DNA of 64,000 nt from Aldehydirespirator sp965221605 (GCA_965221605.1 CBDCSK010000009.1:355039-419038); one strand, 5' to 3'; shown: positions 27,083 through 35,858, counted from the stretch's first letter. The notes: generated by a model from the sequence alone, not told the origin. Made by a program: numbers and translations.

Positions 27083-28546
27083 CTAGCCGAGCACGAACGG
27101 GTCGCGGGTGGCGCCGGTCAGCTCCACCCAGACCGCCTTGGTCTGGAGGTATCCGTCGAGGGCTTCACGGCCGTTGTCCTTGCCGTATCCAGACTGCTTG
27201 AACCCGCCGAAGGGCGCGGTGTAGCTGACGGTGCGGTAGGTGTTGACCCACACCGTGCCCGCGTGGAGCGCCCGCGACACTCGCAGGGCCCGGCGCACGT
27301 CGAGCGTCCACACTCCGGCGGCCAGCCCGTAGTCGGAGTCGTTGGCCAGCTTGACGACCTCGTCCTCGTCGTCGAAGGTCATCATGGCCAGGACCGGGCC
27401 GAACACCTCCTCGCGCACGATGGTGGCGTCGTTGGCGACTCCGGTGACGACCGTCGGACGCACGAAGCGGCCGCCCAGCACCGGGTCGACCACTCCGCCG
27501 GCCGCGATGGTGGCGCCGTCGGCTCGGGCCTGCCCGATCATGGCCAGGATCCGGTCACGCTGCGCGTCGGATGCGGCCGGGCCCATCTCGGTCGCCGGGT
27601 CGGAGGGATCGCCCAGCACCAGCTCCCCGGCCCGGGCCGTGACCCTGGAGACGATGTCGCCGGCTATGCCCCGCTGGACGTAGGCCCGCGACCCGGCCAC
27701 GCAGGTCTGGCCGCTGGCCGCGAAGATCCCGGCCAGGAGCCCGTTGGACGCGGCCTCGACGTCGGCGTCGTCGAAGATGACCTGGGGCGACTTGCCGCCC
27801 AGCTCCAACACGGTCGGGACCAGGTTGGCGGCTGCGGCCCGGACCACGTGGCGGGCGGTGTCGCCGCCGCCGGTGAAGGTGATCTTGTCGACGCCGCCAT
27901 GGGACGTCAGCGCGGCTCCCACCGCGGGCCCTCCGGTGACCACGTTGATCACCCCGGGCGGGATCCCGGCCTCGGCGGCCCGCTCGGCCAGCAGCAGCGC
28001 GGTCACCGGGGTGAGCTCGGACGGCTTGACCACCGCCGTGCATCCGGCAGCCAGCAGCGGCGCCAGCTTCCAGGTGAGCAGCAGCAGGGGCGAGTTCCAG
28101 GGAACGATCGCGCCCACGACCCCCACCGGCACTCTCTCGGTGTAGACGAGGAAGTTGGGCGAGGGGCTGGGGATCTGCTCGCCGGCGATCTTGTCGGCCA
28201 GGCCGGCGAAGAAGTCGTAGTAGCTCTGGAGGCTCCTGGCCTGCGCCGAGGTCTCGCGGATTATCTTGCCGTTGTCGCGCGTCTCGACGGCGGCCAGCTC
28301 GTCGGCGTCCCGGCTGAGGATTTCGCCCAGCCGCCGCATGAGCCGGGCCCGCTCGGCCGCCGGCATATGCGGCCAAGGCCCGTCCTCGAAGGCGCGGCGG
28401 GCCGCAGTGACGGCGGCGTCGACCGCGTCGGGATCGTCCGCGACGGTCGCCCACACCTCGCCGGTGAACGGATTCGAGGTCTCCATGCGCCGACCGGCGG
28501 TGGGAGCGGCGAATCCTCCACCGATCCAGTTGTCGAAGATCTCCAT
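27083..28546 (-). CDS. NAD(P)-dependent aldehyde dehydrogenase
   Basis: 487 residues. The ALDH catalytic pieces are all present: VVGAIVPWNSPLLL (oxyanion Asn), LELGGKSPQVIFDDAD (general-base Glu) and ASGQTCVAGSRAYVQ (nucleophile Cys near residue 283), plus the late EEVFGPVLAMMTFDDEDE. It oxidises an aldehyde to the acid. Given the PuuB-like oxidase and class III aminotransferase upstream, an aminoaldehyde is a reasonable substrate, by inference. Confidence 0.92.
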   Translation of the reverse strand: MEIFDNWIGGGFAAPTAGRRMETSNPFTGEVWATVADDPDAVDAAVTAARRAFEDGPWPHMPAAERARLMRRLGEILSRDADELAAVETRDNGKIIRETSAQARSLQSYYDFFAGLADKIAGEQIPSPSPNFLVYTERVPVGVVGAIVPWNSPLLLLTWKLAPLLAAGCTAVVKPSELTPVTALLLAERAAEAGIPPGVINVVTGGPAVGAALTSHGGVDKITFTGGGDTARHVVRAAAANLVPTVLELGGKSPQVIFDDADVEAASNGLLAGIFAASGQTCVAGSRAYVQRGIAGDIVSRVTARAGELVLGDPSDPATEMGPAASDAQRDRILAMIGQARADGATIAAGGVVDPVLGGRFVRPTVVTGVANDATIVREEVFGPVLAMMTFDDEDEVVKLANDSDYGLAAGVWTLDVRRALRVSRALHAGTVWVNTYRTVSYTAPFGGFKQSGYGKDNGREALDGYLQTKAVWVELTGATRDPFVLG

Positions 28547-28628
28547 CCTTCCTCCTGCGCTGTCAGGCCGTACCGCTCGGGCTCATACCTTCGATGACCG
28601 AGTCACTCAGGAGCCTGTGCCGGGTCCC

Positions 28629-29282
28629 TCAGAACTGCGGCCGGTCAGTCAGCAGGTCGAGAAGCTCGTAGTAGCCGGTGCAGCAGGGGTACTGCGGATG
28701 CTCGGACCGCACGTTGGCCGGGGCCCGGAACAGCACACCGGCATCGGCGGCGGCCAGCATGGTCATGTCGTTGTAGGAGTCGCCCACCGCCACCACCCGG
28801 TAGTTGAGCGAGCGGAAGGCCTCGACCGCCCTGGCCTTCTGGTCGGGAAGTCGCAGCCGGTAGTCGGCCAGGCGGTCGTCCTCCACCACAAGCCTGTGGC
28901 ACAGCAGCAGAGGCCAGCCCAACTGGGCCATCAGGGGGCGGCCGAACTGCTCGAACGTGTCCGACAGCAGCACCACCGGCATACGTGACTGGAGCTCGCG
29001 CAGGAAATCGAGTGCGCCGTCGAGCGGGGCTAGGCCCTCTACGACCTCCATGATCGTGGTCATCTTGATGCCAGCGGCGTCGAGGGCCTCGATCCTGCCC
29101 TTCATGAGCACGTCGTAGTCGGGCTCGTCCCGGGTGGTGCGGCGCAGGAAGTCGATGCCGGTGCGCTCGGCCACCGCGATCCAGACCTCGGGGGTGAGCA
29201 CCCCCTCTACGTCCAGCACGGCGAGTGACTGCTGCGGAGCGTTCACTGCTGCTTCGATCCGCTCATCGCCCCGCTCAGGCAC
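28629..29282 (-). CDS. thrH: HAD phosphatase, ThrH-type (phosphoserine phosphatase/homoserine phosphotransferase)
   Basis: 217 residues. The HAD motif I variant LAVLDVEGVLTPEVWIAVAE is characteristic of ThrH, as are VLLSDTFEQFGRPLMAQLGWP (motif II) and VVAVGDSYNDMTMLAAADAGVLF (motif IV). ThrH dephosphorylates phosphoserine and can transfer the phosphate to homoserine. It would supply the last step of serine synthesis, matching serA at 15185. The GTG at 29282 is used; GTG at 29246 would drop 12 poorly conserved residues. Confidence 0.85.
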   Translation of the reverse strand: MPERGDERIEAAVNAPQQSLAVLDVEGVLTPEVWIAVAERTGIDFLRRTTRDEPDYDVLMKGRIEALDAAGIKMTTIMEVVEGLAPLDGALDFLRELQSRMPVVLLSDTFEQFGRPLMAQLGWPLLLCHRLVVEDDRLADYRLRLPDQKARAVEAFRSLNYRVVAVGDSYNDMTMLAAADAGVLFRAPANVRSEHPQYPCCTGYYELLDLLTDRPQF

Positions 29283-29288
29283 GTCGAG

Positions 29289-29753
29289 CTAATGGCCCTC
29301 TCCGCTCATCATCGCCGCGGCGCGCCGTTCGATCTCCTCGGCGTCGACGTCCTCGATGTGGGAGGCCACGCCCCAGCGGTGCCCCCAGGGATCCTCGAAC
29401 TGCCCGGACCGGTCGCCGTAGAACTGGTCCTCCACCGGTCGCAGCTCGGTGGCGCCCGCGGCCAGCGCGGCCGCGAAGGTGGCGTCGGAGTCCTCGACGT
29501 AGACGTTCATCGACGTCGGGGTCCCGCCCAGCGTCTTGGGCCCGATCACGCCCATCTCGGGGTACTCGTCCGACACCATGATCATCGAGTCGCCCAGCGA
29601 CAGCTCGCAGTGACCGATCTTTCCGCCGAAGGTCATGCGGTGGCGCTCGGTGAAGCCGAACACCTGCTTGTAGAACTCGATGGCGTCGGCCGCGCCGTCC
29701 GCGCACAGGTACGCGGTCATGCGGGGATAGTCGTCGGGGATCGGGCTCACCAT
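29289..29753 (-). CDS. VOC superfamily protein (PhnB/glyoxalase-like)
   Basis: 154 residues forming one vicinal-oxygen-chelate unit: AADAIEFYKQVFGFTERHRM, MIMVSDEYPEMG, and the C-terminal FEDPWGHRWGVASHIEDV with a metal-ligand-like pattern. PhnB-type VOC proteins are mostly uncharacterised. It ends 6 bp before thrH on the same strand, so they are probably co-transcribed. Confidence 0.85.
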   Translation of the reverse strand: MVSPIPDDYPRMTAYLCADGAADAIEFYKQVFGFTERHRMTFGGKIGHCELSLGDSMIMVSDEYPEMGVIGPKTLGGTPTSMNVYVEDSDATFAAALAAGATELRPVEDQFYGDRSGQFEDPWGHRWGVASHIEDVDAEEIERRAAAMMSGEGH

Positions 29754-29912
29754 GGGAACGGTTCCTTCCTTGCCTGATGGCGGACGGCGCGCACCCGGCG
29801 GGCCCGTCCGTGTCGGACCTGCATTATCGCCGCGCCGCGGTCGGCTCGCTCACGCCGATCGCCAGCGGACCCGGGAGCCACGCCGCCGCTGGCCCAATGT
29901 CGTGATAGACCC

Positions 29913-30525
29913 ATGGAGTTTCCGCGACCCATCCCGTTGCCGGACGCCTTCGACGACGTAGAGCAAGGCTCAGTCCCCGACGAACACGGCCAACTTCGCC
30001 GGAGGCTCACGCTCGCAGCAATGCGCGAACGGGTCGGCAGTGGCGTCCTGGCCCGCCAGCTCGACGATCTCTGCGACCGCCGTTCGATCAGCCGGCCTGA
30101 GGACGATGAGCGGCACCGGGAGCTTGAGGAACTCAGAGAACGGCGGCGCATAGAGCAACAACAGCGCCAAGATGACTGGGCCACGAACCTCGCAGCGGAA
30201 CTCGACGACCTGCGCAACAACAGGTTCTTCGCGCCGAATCTGCACACGTTGGCACGGGTCTATCTCGGCATCGTCGCGGACGCAGATCGGGCCACGCGCG
30301 GCAGCGCCTTCGTAACTTCATTGGTGGCGACGAGGTCCTCGTCGACGCCGTCATGGCTGCGATACGAGACGCGATCATGCGCGACGACGTACCCACGGCG
30401 GACGAGACCGCAAGCGGCCTGACACGCCAGAGGAACTGAGGCAGCGACTGGAGCAGGAACTAACCGCCGAGGAGGTCCGCAAGATCTCCGTGATCGTCCT
30501 GGATGTCACGAAGCCGGGCGAGTAG
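29913..30525 (+). pseudogene. Frameshifted remnant of an unidentified gene
   Basis: One frame is open from ATG 29913 to 30422, but its protein-like character stops near 30300. The frame starting around 30299 then continues with DEVLVDAVMAAIRDAIMRDD and stops near 30440. A third frame reads DTPEELRQRLEQELTAEEVR to a stop at 30525. The three pieces are acidic/helical in the same style and follow one another, which suggests one gene broken by two frameshifts. I do not recognise the family. It lies between the VOC gene and a restriction nuclease. Sequencing errors could also explain the breaks. Confidence 0.45.
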
Positions 30526-30598
30526 TCCACCATAGACATCGCGGACAACGACCAGCGCCAGTCAGGACATTCCGCCGGAGTCCGACAACTCGTACCGC

Positions 30599-31504
30599 TT
30601 GCGACCGCTTGTAGCCTTCGCGCCGATGGGGCAACCGCACACCGGGGACCAGATTCTCGATCTGGCGGGGCAGGTTCGACCACCGACAATCGAAGGCCTG
30701 CCCACCGGCTATCGATATGGGGTCACGCGCTACGCGGACGTGATCCTGCAAGAGGCCTTCCGTGACCGGTTCGACGATCTGCAGGAGGCGCTCGAGGACT
30801 TCCGTCCGACGTTGGACGAACTCCGAGCAGGCGGCGGGGGCCGAACCGTCTTCGTGAGGCGCTTCGACGAGTCGCTCGGGAACATGATCGACGAAGCTAA
30901 CAATGGCGACGAACGGGTCGATCGGACGATCTGGGGCAAGCAGAACATCACCATCGAGAAGGCCATCGGGTTCGACGGTCAGACCGAGCCTGTCTCGAAG
31001 GTCCGGGGCCACGAGATCGACATGTTCGGCAAGGGCTCGCGGACGCGTCCATTCCCAGGCGTGGCTGTCGAGATGGAATGGAACAACAAGGATCCCTTCT
31101 TCGACCGCGACCTGATCAACTTCCAGGCCCTGCACCACGAGGGTGCGATAGCTGTCGGAGTGATTGTCACCCGAGGGCCTGATCTGCAGAATCTGATCTC
31201 CGGCGTGATTCGCAGCAAGGACGGAGGCTTCAAGTACGGCTCATCGACGACTCACTGGGACAAGCTCGTACCCCGCGTGAACCTCGGCGGCGGTGGCGAG
31301 TGCCCGCTGCTGCTGATCGGCATCGAGCCGGACCGGATCGCTGGCGTAGGACTCGCCCGCAGAGTCAGGGCGAAGCTCGACGAGGCCGACGCGCTCAAGG
31401 AGTCATGGCGGGACGACTACTCGAAATGGAGTGACGCCAAGCTGGTCTACGAGGCCCTTCGCGATGAGGCGCTCGCAATGATGCCGCCTGTTGCCGAGCA
31501 GTAG
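30599..31504 (+). CDS. BglII/BstYI-type restriction endonuclease
   Basis: About 301 residues from a TTG at 30599; the frame is open back to 30536 and the true start is uncertain (ATG at 30628 is an option). The nuclease core is VAVEMEWNNKDPFFDRDL, an E-x-N-K-D arrangement as in BglII/BstYI enzymes, followed by HHEGAIAVGVIVTRG. It converges on an adenine methyltransferase gene with 12 bp between stops, so together they make a type II restriction-modification pair. BglII/BstYI relatives cut GATC-centred six-base sites, but the site here cannot be predicted. Confidence 0.85.
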   Translation: MRPLVAFAPMGQPHTGDQILDLAGQVRPPTIEGLPTGYRYGVTRYADVILQEAFRDRFDDLQEALEDFRPTLDELRAGGGGRTVFVRRFDESLGNMIDEANNGDERVDRTIWGKQNITIEKAIGFDGQTEPVSKVRGHEIDMFGKGSRTRPFPGVAVEMEWNNKDPFFDRDLINFQALHHEGAIAVGVIVTRGPDLQNLISGVIRSKDGGFKYGSSTTHWDKLVPRVNLGGGGECPLLLIGIEPDRIAGVGLARRVRAKLDEADALKESWRDDYSKWSDAKLVYEALRDEALAMMPPVAEQ

Positions 31505-31516
31505 CCAGCCAATGGA

Positions 31517-32362
31517 TCAACTGTACGGGGCGTAACGCTTGGCCCGCGGCTCGACTTCGTCGTCGGCCTCCAACCCCCAAGATGTCCAGCCCGGGCGTGA
31601 GTACCGGGCGAACAACTCCAGGTACGGGCCGGGCGAGCAGGCCTCGATGATGTCGTACTGCTCATCGGGCTTGCGGGAATGCTCCCGTTTGCGGGTCTCG
31701 ATGATGTTCACCTGCCGGCGACCCGGCGGAAGCGTCCTCATCTTGCCTCGCACACCGAAGAGGATGATCTCGGTCACGTTCCGGAAGTAGAAGCCCACAC
31801 CGCGGCCGTCGGGTCCGCCGTCCTTGCGGCGCTTGGCCCATACCAGATTCGACTTGTAAGAGAACCCCCAGGACTCCATTACCGCGAGCCCGTCGGAGAT
31901 CAGCGCGTTCGGCACCCAGAGATAGAGATGGGCCTGATCGGCAACGATCTCCGAGACGGGCAGTGCCCGGATCTCGGCCGCCGTCATCGTGTCGTAGCGC
32001 GACAGCCGTCGGTGCTCCGGGGCCACCTTGCCAGTGCGATTCAGAAATCGCCACGGCGGATCGGCAAGCAGCGTCGAGAACGGGCGATCCGCGAGCTGCC
32101 TCAAGTCGCCAGCGGCCGCGCCCTCACCGCCTTCGCCGTCATCCCGCGAGTCGAGGCTCCCACGCGGCTTAGGCACCACCCGTATCTCGTGGCCCAGCAC
32201 ATCGGCGAGGCGAGCAATCGTCGAGACCTGCGGGTTGTGGCCGTTCCCACTCAGAAGCCGTCGCACCGAAGCAGGCTGAGTATCCGCCAGTCGAGCAAGC
32301 TCGGCCTTCGATATGCCTGCCCTCCGTCGGGCCTTATCAAGTTCTTTGAGAAGATCGGTCAT
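31517..32362 (-). CDS. HTH-MT-A70 adenine methyltransferase fusion
   Basis: 281 residues. An N-terminal XRE-type helix-turn-helix (about 1-60: ISKAELARLADTQPASVRRLL) is joined to an MT-A70 family N6-adenine methyltransferase with catalytic DPPW at 101-104. LYLWVPNALISDGLAVMESW and CSPGPYLELFARYSRPGW follow. It probably protects the site cut by the convergent nuclease. The HTH may let it repress its own gene: a palindrome GTAAC-N6-GTTAC sits 15-30 bp upstream of the ATG at 32362. A GTG at 32383 is an alternative start but would place the palindrome within the coding region. Confidence 0.87.
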   Translation of the reverse strand: MTDLLKELDKARRRAGISKAELARLADTQPASVRRLLSGNGHNPQVSTIARLADVLGHEIRVVPKPRGSLDSRDDGEGGEGAAAGDLRQLADRPFSTLLADPPWRFLNRTGKVAPEHRRLSRYDTMTAAEIRALPVSEIVADQAHLYLWVPNALISDGLAVMESWGFSYKSNLVWAKRRKDGGPDGRGVGFYFRNVTEIILFGVRGKMRTLPPGRRQVNIIETRKREHSRKPDEQYDIIEACSPGPYLELFARYSRPGWTSWGLEADDEVEPRAKRYAPYS

Positions 32363-32376
32363 CGTCTTGGCTGACC

Positions 32377-32392
32377 GTAACACCTGCGTTAC
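32377..32392. promoter_or_regulatory. Putative operator of the R-M methyltransferase gene
   Basis: Perfect inverted repeat GTAAC-acctgc-GTTAC immediately upstream of the methyltransferase ATG. Its position and the N-terminal HTH of the encoded protein suggest autorepression, in place of a separate C protein. Confidence 0.45.
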
Positions 32393-32433
32393 AGATCGTC
32401 GGGTATTTGACCCTAGCCGAGCCGTATGACTGA

Positions 32434-32766
32434 TCAGGCCTCCACCATGGCGATCAGCTCCTCGTCGCTGGGGATCTCCACACCGGGCACGTAGTAGGTG
32501 TAGAGGCTGGCGATCACGTCGCCGAGCCCGGAGGCGTCGCCGGCAGCCACCTCGGCGGTGATCACCGAGCCGTGCATGTGGATCGACGACAGCCTGCCGG
32601 TGGCCAACATCCGGCGGGCCAGCTCATCGCAAGGCCGGTCGCCGAGGATCTCCTCCCCCGCCCGGTAGCGCTCGTGACCCATGCCGGTGAGGGTCCGGTT
32701 CAACTCGAACCGCACGAGCCCGGACCGGGGCGACGAGGTGCGCAGGAAGGTGACGGGCTGGCCCAT
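32434..32766 (-). CDS. Small conserved unknown protein, faintly Nfu-N-like
   Basis: 110 residues, no signal peptide or membrane segment. The pattern LVRFELNRTLTGMGHERY then ELARRMLATGRLSSIHMHGSVITAEV loosely resembles the Nfu/NifU N-terminal domain (a strand, a gap and a 'location-plus-effect' strand), but there is no CxxC. It ends 12 bp upstream-facing rnhB on the same strand and is probably co-transcribed with it. Function not assigned. Confidence 0.65.
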   Translation of the reverse strand: MGQPVTFLRTSSPRSGLVRFELNRTLTGMGHERYRAGEEILGDRPCDELARRMLATGRLSSIHMHGSVITAEVAAGDASGLGDVIASLYTYYVPGVEIPSDEELIAMVEA

Positions 32767-32778
32767 GGCGACTGCAGG

Positions 32779-33597
32779 CTACAGCCGGCCGTTCGCCGCG
32801 GCTGCACCCCCGGCTGCAGGATCGAACAGCCGGGGCTCGGTGCCATCGCACGGCGGGTGCAGGCGGGGGACGCCGGTCCAGCGCAGATCGTCCATGAACA
32901 CCCAACGCCGGCGGTGGATGGCGCACGGGCCCCACGCGGCCAGCGCGGCGATGTGGCGGGGGCACGGGTAGCCCTTGTTGGACGCGAACCAGTAGGCCGG
33001 GTAGCGCCGGGCGGCTTCGACCATGAGGCGGTCGCGGGTGACTTTGGCGACCACCGACGCGGCCGCGATCGAGAGGCTCGACGCGTCGCCCCTCACGATG
33101 GTGGTCACGTCCGGTACGTCGCCGCGGTCCGCTCCGGTTCCGTTGAGCTCTTCGGGACCGTCGGGGCCGTCGGGACGCGGCTTCATGAAATTCCATGACC
33201 CGTCCACCAGGACATGGTCGACATCGAGGCCCAAGCCGTCGACGGCCCGCCGGGCCGCGACGCGCTGGGCGTCGGCCATTCCCAACTCGGCGCACTCGGC
33301 CACCGTGGCGTGGCCCACCGACACCGCCCGGGCCCAACCGACAATGCGGTCGTGCAGCACCTCGCGCTCGGAGGCGTTGAGCATCTTGGAGTCGCGCACC
33401 TTGTAGATCCGGGTGTCGGGGTCCGCGACCACGGCCGCCACGGTGAGCGGCCCGGCCCACGATCCCCGGCCCACCTCGTCCACTCCGGCCACGACATCGG
33501 CGCCGCCGGACCACAGGCCGCGCTCCACCCGCAGCCCCGGGGCACGACCCCGCAGGGCGCGCCGCAGCGGGGCGGCGGCGGAGGCAGTGTTGGCCAT
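32779..33597 (-). CDS. rnhB: Ribonuclease HII
   Basis: 272 residues. Cuts the RNA strand of RNA-DNA hybrids, including single ribonucleotides in DNA. The signature VAGVDEVGRGSWAGPLTVAA holds the first catalytic acids; VLVDGSWNF and SIAAASVVAKVTRDRLM follow. A low-complexity insertion rich in DGPDGPEE lies around residues 165-190 and makes it longer than most RNase HII (about 200-230). Confidence 0.93.
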   Translation of the reverse strand: MANTASAAAPLRRALRGRAPGLRVERGLWSGGADVVAGVDEVGRGSWAGPLTVAAVVADPDTRIYKVRDSKMLNASEREVLHDRIVGWARAVSVGHATVAECAELGMADAQRVAARRAVDGLGLDVDHVLVDGSWNFMKPRPDGPDGPEELNGTGADRGDVPDVTTIVRGDASSLSIAAASVVAKVTRDRLMVEAARRYPAYWFASNKGYPCPRHIAALAAWGPCAIHRRRWVFMDDLRWTGVPRLHPPCDGTEPRLFDPAAGGAAAANGRL

Positions 33598-33638
33598 CGG
33601 CGCGACCGTAGCCGCGCCGCATCGGGTCTACGGGGTAG

Positions 33639-34127
33639 CTACAGGGTCCAGGTGGAGAGCACCAGGGCCCTGTCGCGCCAGGCCTGGATGTTGGCGTCGA
33701 GGACGTCGAGCGGGTTGAAGGGGGTCACGCCCTCCATCACGTCGTCCTCGCGCATGCCGTAGAGCGCGCCCATGGCGAAGCGGCAGCAGTACACCGTGGC
33801 GCCCTCGTTGATGAGGGTCTGGAGCTGGCGGTTGTAACCGAGGTTGCCGGGGAAGCCCTCCTGGCCGACGGCCGGATAGCCGCGGGCGGCGTTGGCCATG
33901 AGCACGGCCGGGCCGTACAGCACGAACGTCAGCTTGAAGCCCTTGCGCTGCAGGCGGGTGGCGGTGAGCATGTTCACCAGGCCGACCGAGCCCTCGAAGG
34001 GCACGGTGTGCATGAACACGTACGCCTGGTCGCCCTCCTCGGCCTTGTAATCGGGGAAGACCTTCTCCTCGATGTTGTGCATTACGTCGCCCTCTTGGGG
34101 CGGCGGGATGGTCACTGTCTTTGGCAT
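33639..34127 (-). CDS. MSMEG_0572/Sll0783 family nitrogen-starvation protein (DsrE-like)
   Basis: 162 residues. Family-specific stretches are IPPPQEGDVMHNIEEKVFPD, HTVPFEGSVGLVNMLTATRL, LYGPAVLMANAARG and CRFAMGALYGMREDDVM. The fold is DsrE-like. This family is a core member of the Nit1C (nitrilase) gene cluster; its biochemical role is unknown. The ATG at 34127 follows AAGGAGGCGACA. It lies downstream of a CoA-disulfide-reductase-like flavoprotein on the same strand. The family name is recalled from TIGRFAM-type annotations and is not a search result. Confidence 0.82.
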   Translation of the reverse strand: MPKTVTIPPPQEGDVMHNIEEKVFPDYKAEEGDQAYVFMHTVPFEGSVGLVNMLTATRLQRKGFKLTFVLYGPAVLMANAARGYPAVGQEGFPGNLGYNRQLQTLINEGATVYCCRFAMGALYGMREDDVMEGVTPFNPLDVLDANIQAWRDRALVLSTWTL

Positions 34128-34173
34128 TGTCGCCTCCTTGTTGTCGATTTCAGGATCGGTTGCGGATTGGGTG

Positions 34174-34434
34174 TCAGACGGCCGGTCCCCGGGGCCGGCC
34201 CGATCGGATGGGCCAGTCCCTTCGATGCGAGCCCGGCAGGATAGCGATGACCCGGCGCCGGATGCCCCACGGAAGCAGGCGGTACACCGGTGTGAACACA
34301 TGCCTCCAGAAGATCTCGCGGGCGCCGCGCGCCTTCTCCGGGGCGCGGGCGCCGTAACGGGCCCCGACACGCCGCTGAGCGTCGATGGCCAGATGGTGCT
34401 CGGAGTTCGAGCGGAGCCAGCGAGCGAACCCCAT
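34174..34434 (-). CDS. Small basic protein of unknown function
   Basis: 86 residues, strongly basic and tryptophan-containing (ARWLRSNSEHHLAID, HVFTPVYRLLPWGIRRRV). It lies 18 bp after the flavoprotein stop and 46 bp before the MSMEG_0572-like gene, filling an otherwise empty gap in the operon, with GGAG upstream. It could be a real small protein or chance coding in GC-rich DNA. Confidence 0.4.
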   Translation of the reverse strand: MGFARWLRSNSEHHLAIDAQRRVGARYGARAPEKARGAREIFWRHVFTPVYRLLPWGIRRRVIAILPGSHRRDWPIRSGRPRGPAV

Positions 34435-34452
34435 GAGCGAGTCTGCCGGCTC

Positions 34453-35775
34453 CTACAGCCCGGCCAGGAGGTTCTGCGCGGCCACCGAGATGGGCTCGTT
34501 GAGGGCCCCGATGGCGGGCGAGTAGACGTTCTCCATCGTGGCCAGTTCCTCCACGGTAAGGCCGACCCGCACGGCCATGGCTAGGAAGTCGGCCCGTTCC
34601 TTGATTCCCTCGCCGCCCACCATCTGGGCGCCGATCAGCCGGAGCGACCCCGGCTCGGCCAGCAGCTTCACGGTTATGGGCCTCACGCCCGGGTAGTAGC
34701 GGGCCCGGGTGATGCCCTGCGCCTTGCCCACCACGTGCTGGATGCCCAGCGCGGTGGCCAGCGTCTCCCCGAAGGACACCCCGCCGATCATCCACTCTCC
34801 GGCCAGCAGGCCCCAGGGCACGAACACCGGCCGGTAGTGGCGTGTGCCGCCCGCCGCGTTGGTGCCCGCCGTCTTGCCCTGGGCGTAGGCGTGGGAGCCG
34901 GTCAGCCCCTGGATCGGGATGTCGGTGACGCCGTGCGGGATCTCGGTGCAGTCGCCCGCCGCGTAGATGTTCGGATCGGAGGTCTGCATCCTGGAGTCGA
35001 CGACCAGCCCGCCGGTCGTTCCCAGTTGCAGACCGGCGGCCGCTGCCAGCGGATTGTTGGGCACCTTGTGGGTGCCGATGATGACGATGTCGGTGTCGAT
35101 GTCGCCCTGCTCGGTCTCGACCCGGCTCACGGCGCCGTCGCCCCTGAAGGCGGTGACCCAGTTGCCCCACTGCATGTCGACCTCGGCGTCCTCCCAGGCC
35201 TGGCGCACCGGCTCGACGATGTCGGGATCGAGCACGTCGGCCATCGGCCAAGGGGCCCGGTCGACGACGGTCACCTTGATCCCCCGGTGCAGCAGGGCCG
35301 CGACCATCTCCATGGCCACCAGACCGGCCTCGACGATCACCGCGGACTTGCAGGAGTCGAGGCGCTTGTCCCAGTCCATGGCCGCCCGGATGTACTTGAC
35401 CTCGTAGATCCCGTCGAGGTCGGCGCCGTCGACGTCCACGGGGGCGTAGTTCCAGCCGGAGCCGATGATTAGCCGGTCATAGGACACCACGCCCTCATCC
35501 GCCACGGTGAGGGTGCGCGACTTCGCATCGATGGCCTCGACGGTGGTCTCGTAGTGGACGTCGATGCCGGTGTTTACGTACTGCTCCTTGGTGGCCAGGA
35601 AGAGTCGTTCGAACGAGTCGATCTCGCGTCCGTGAACGTAGGGAATCCCGCAGGGGCTGTAGGCCACATCGGTGTCGGCGGTGTAGACCACCACCTCCGC
35701 GCTGGGATCGACCGCTTTGGCCGCGCCGGCAGCACCCAGTCCTGCGGCGCCACCGCCGATCACTGCGATCCGCAT
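34453..35775 (-). CDS. CoA-disulfide-reductase/NADH-oxidase-like flavoprotein
   Basis: 440 residues. The FAD site is IAVIGGGAAGLGAAGAAKAV, followed by AYSPCGIPYVHGREI with the single redox cysteine of the CoA-disulfide reductase/Npx family, an NAD-binding region (SAVIVEAGLVAMEMVAALLHRGIKV, with an Ala in place of one usual Gly) and the second FAD contact IYAAGDCTEI. Likely NAD(P)H-linked reduction of a thiol, persulfide or oxygen. It heads the operon with the MSMEG_0572-like gene. Its promoter region carries a 43-bp element shared with the AmiS gene. Confidence 0.85.
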   Translation of the reverse strand: MRIAVIGGGAAGLGAAGAAKAVDPSAEVVVYTADTDVAYSPCGIPYVHGREIDSFERLFLATKEQYVNTGIDVHYETTVEAIDAKSRTLTVADEGVVSYDRLIIGSGWNYAPVDVDGADLDGIYEVKYIRAAMDWDKRLDSCKSAVIVEAGLVAMEMVAALLHRGIKVTVVDRAPWPMADVLDPDIVEPVRQAWEDAEVDMQWGNWVTAFRGDGAVSRVETEQGDIDTDIVIIGTHKVPNNPLAAAAGLQLGTTGGLVVDSRMQTSDPNIYAAGDCTEIPHGVTDIPIQGLTGSHAYAQGKTAGTNAAGGTRHYRPVFVPWGLLAGEWMIGGVSFGETLATALGIQHVVGKAQGITRARYYPGVRPITVKLLAEPGSLRLIGAQMVGGEGIKERADFLAMAVRVGLTVEELATMENVYSPAIGALNEPISVAAQNLLAGL

Positions 35776-35815
35776 TGTCCTCCTCTCGTCGCGGAACCGT
35801 CTCCCGGCCCGCTCA

Positions 35816-35858
35816 CCGACGTGTCGGATGAGATATCTACGTATCGGAACCTAAAGCC
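35816..35858 (-). promoter_or_regulatory. Shared 43-bp operator, copy 1 (flavoprotein operon)
   Basis: About 40-80 bp upstream of the flavoprotein start. It matches 40839-40881 at 32 of 43 positions, including TCGGATGAGA (10 of 10) and TCG(G/C)AACCTAAA. Both copies are imperfect palindromes with their centres in the variable middle. The spacing and symmetry suggest a dimeric or tetrameric regulator. Confidence 0.65.

Noticed and set aside
27047..28597. Long open frame antisense to the aldehyde dehydrogenase
   Set aside because: Composition typical of a GC-rich shadow (Gly/His/Val/Asp runs) and no start signal; ALDH catalytic motifs are on the other strand.
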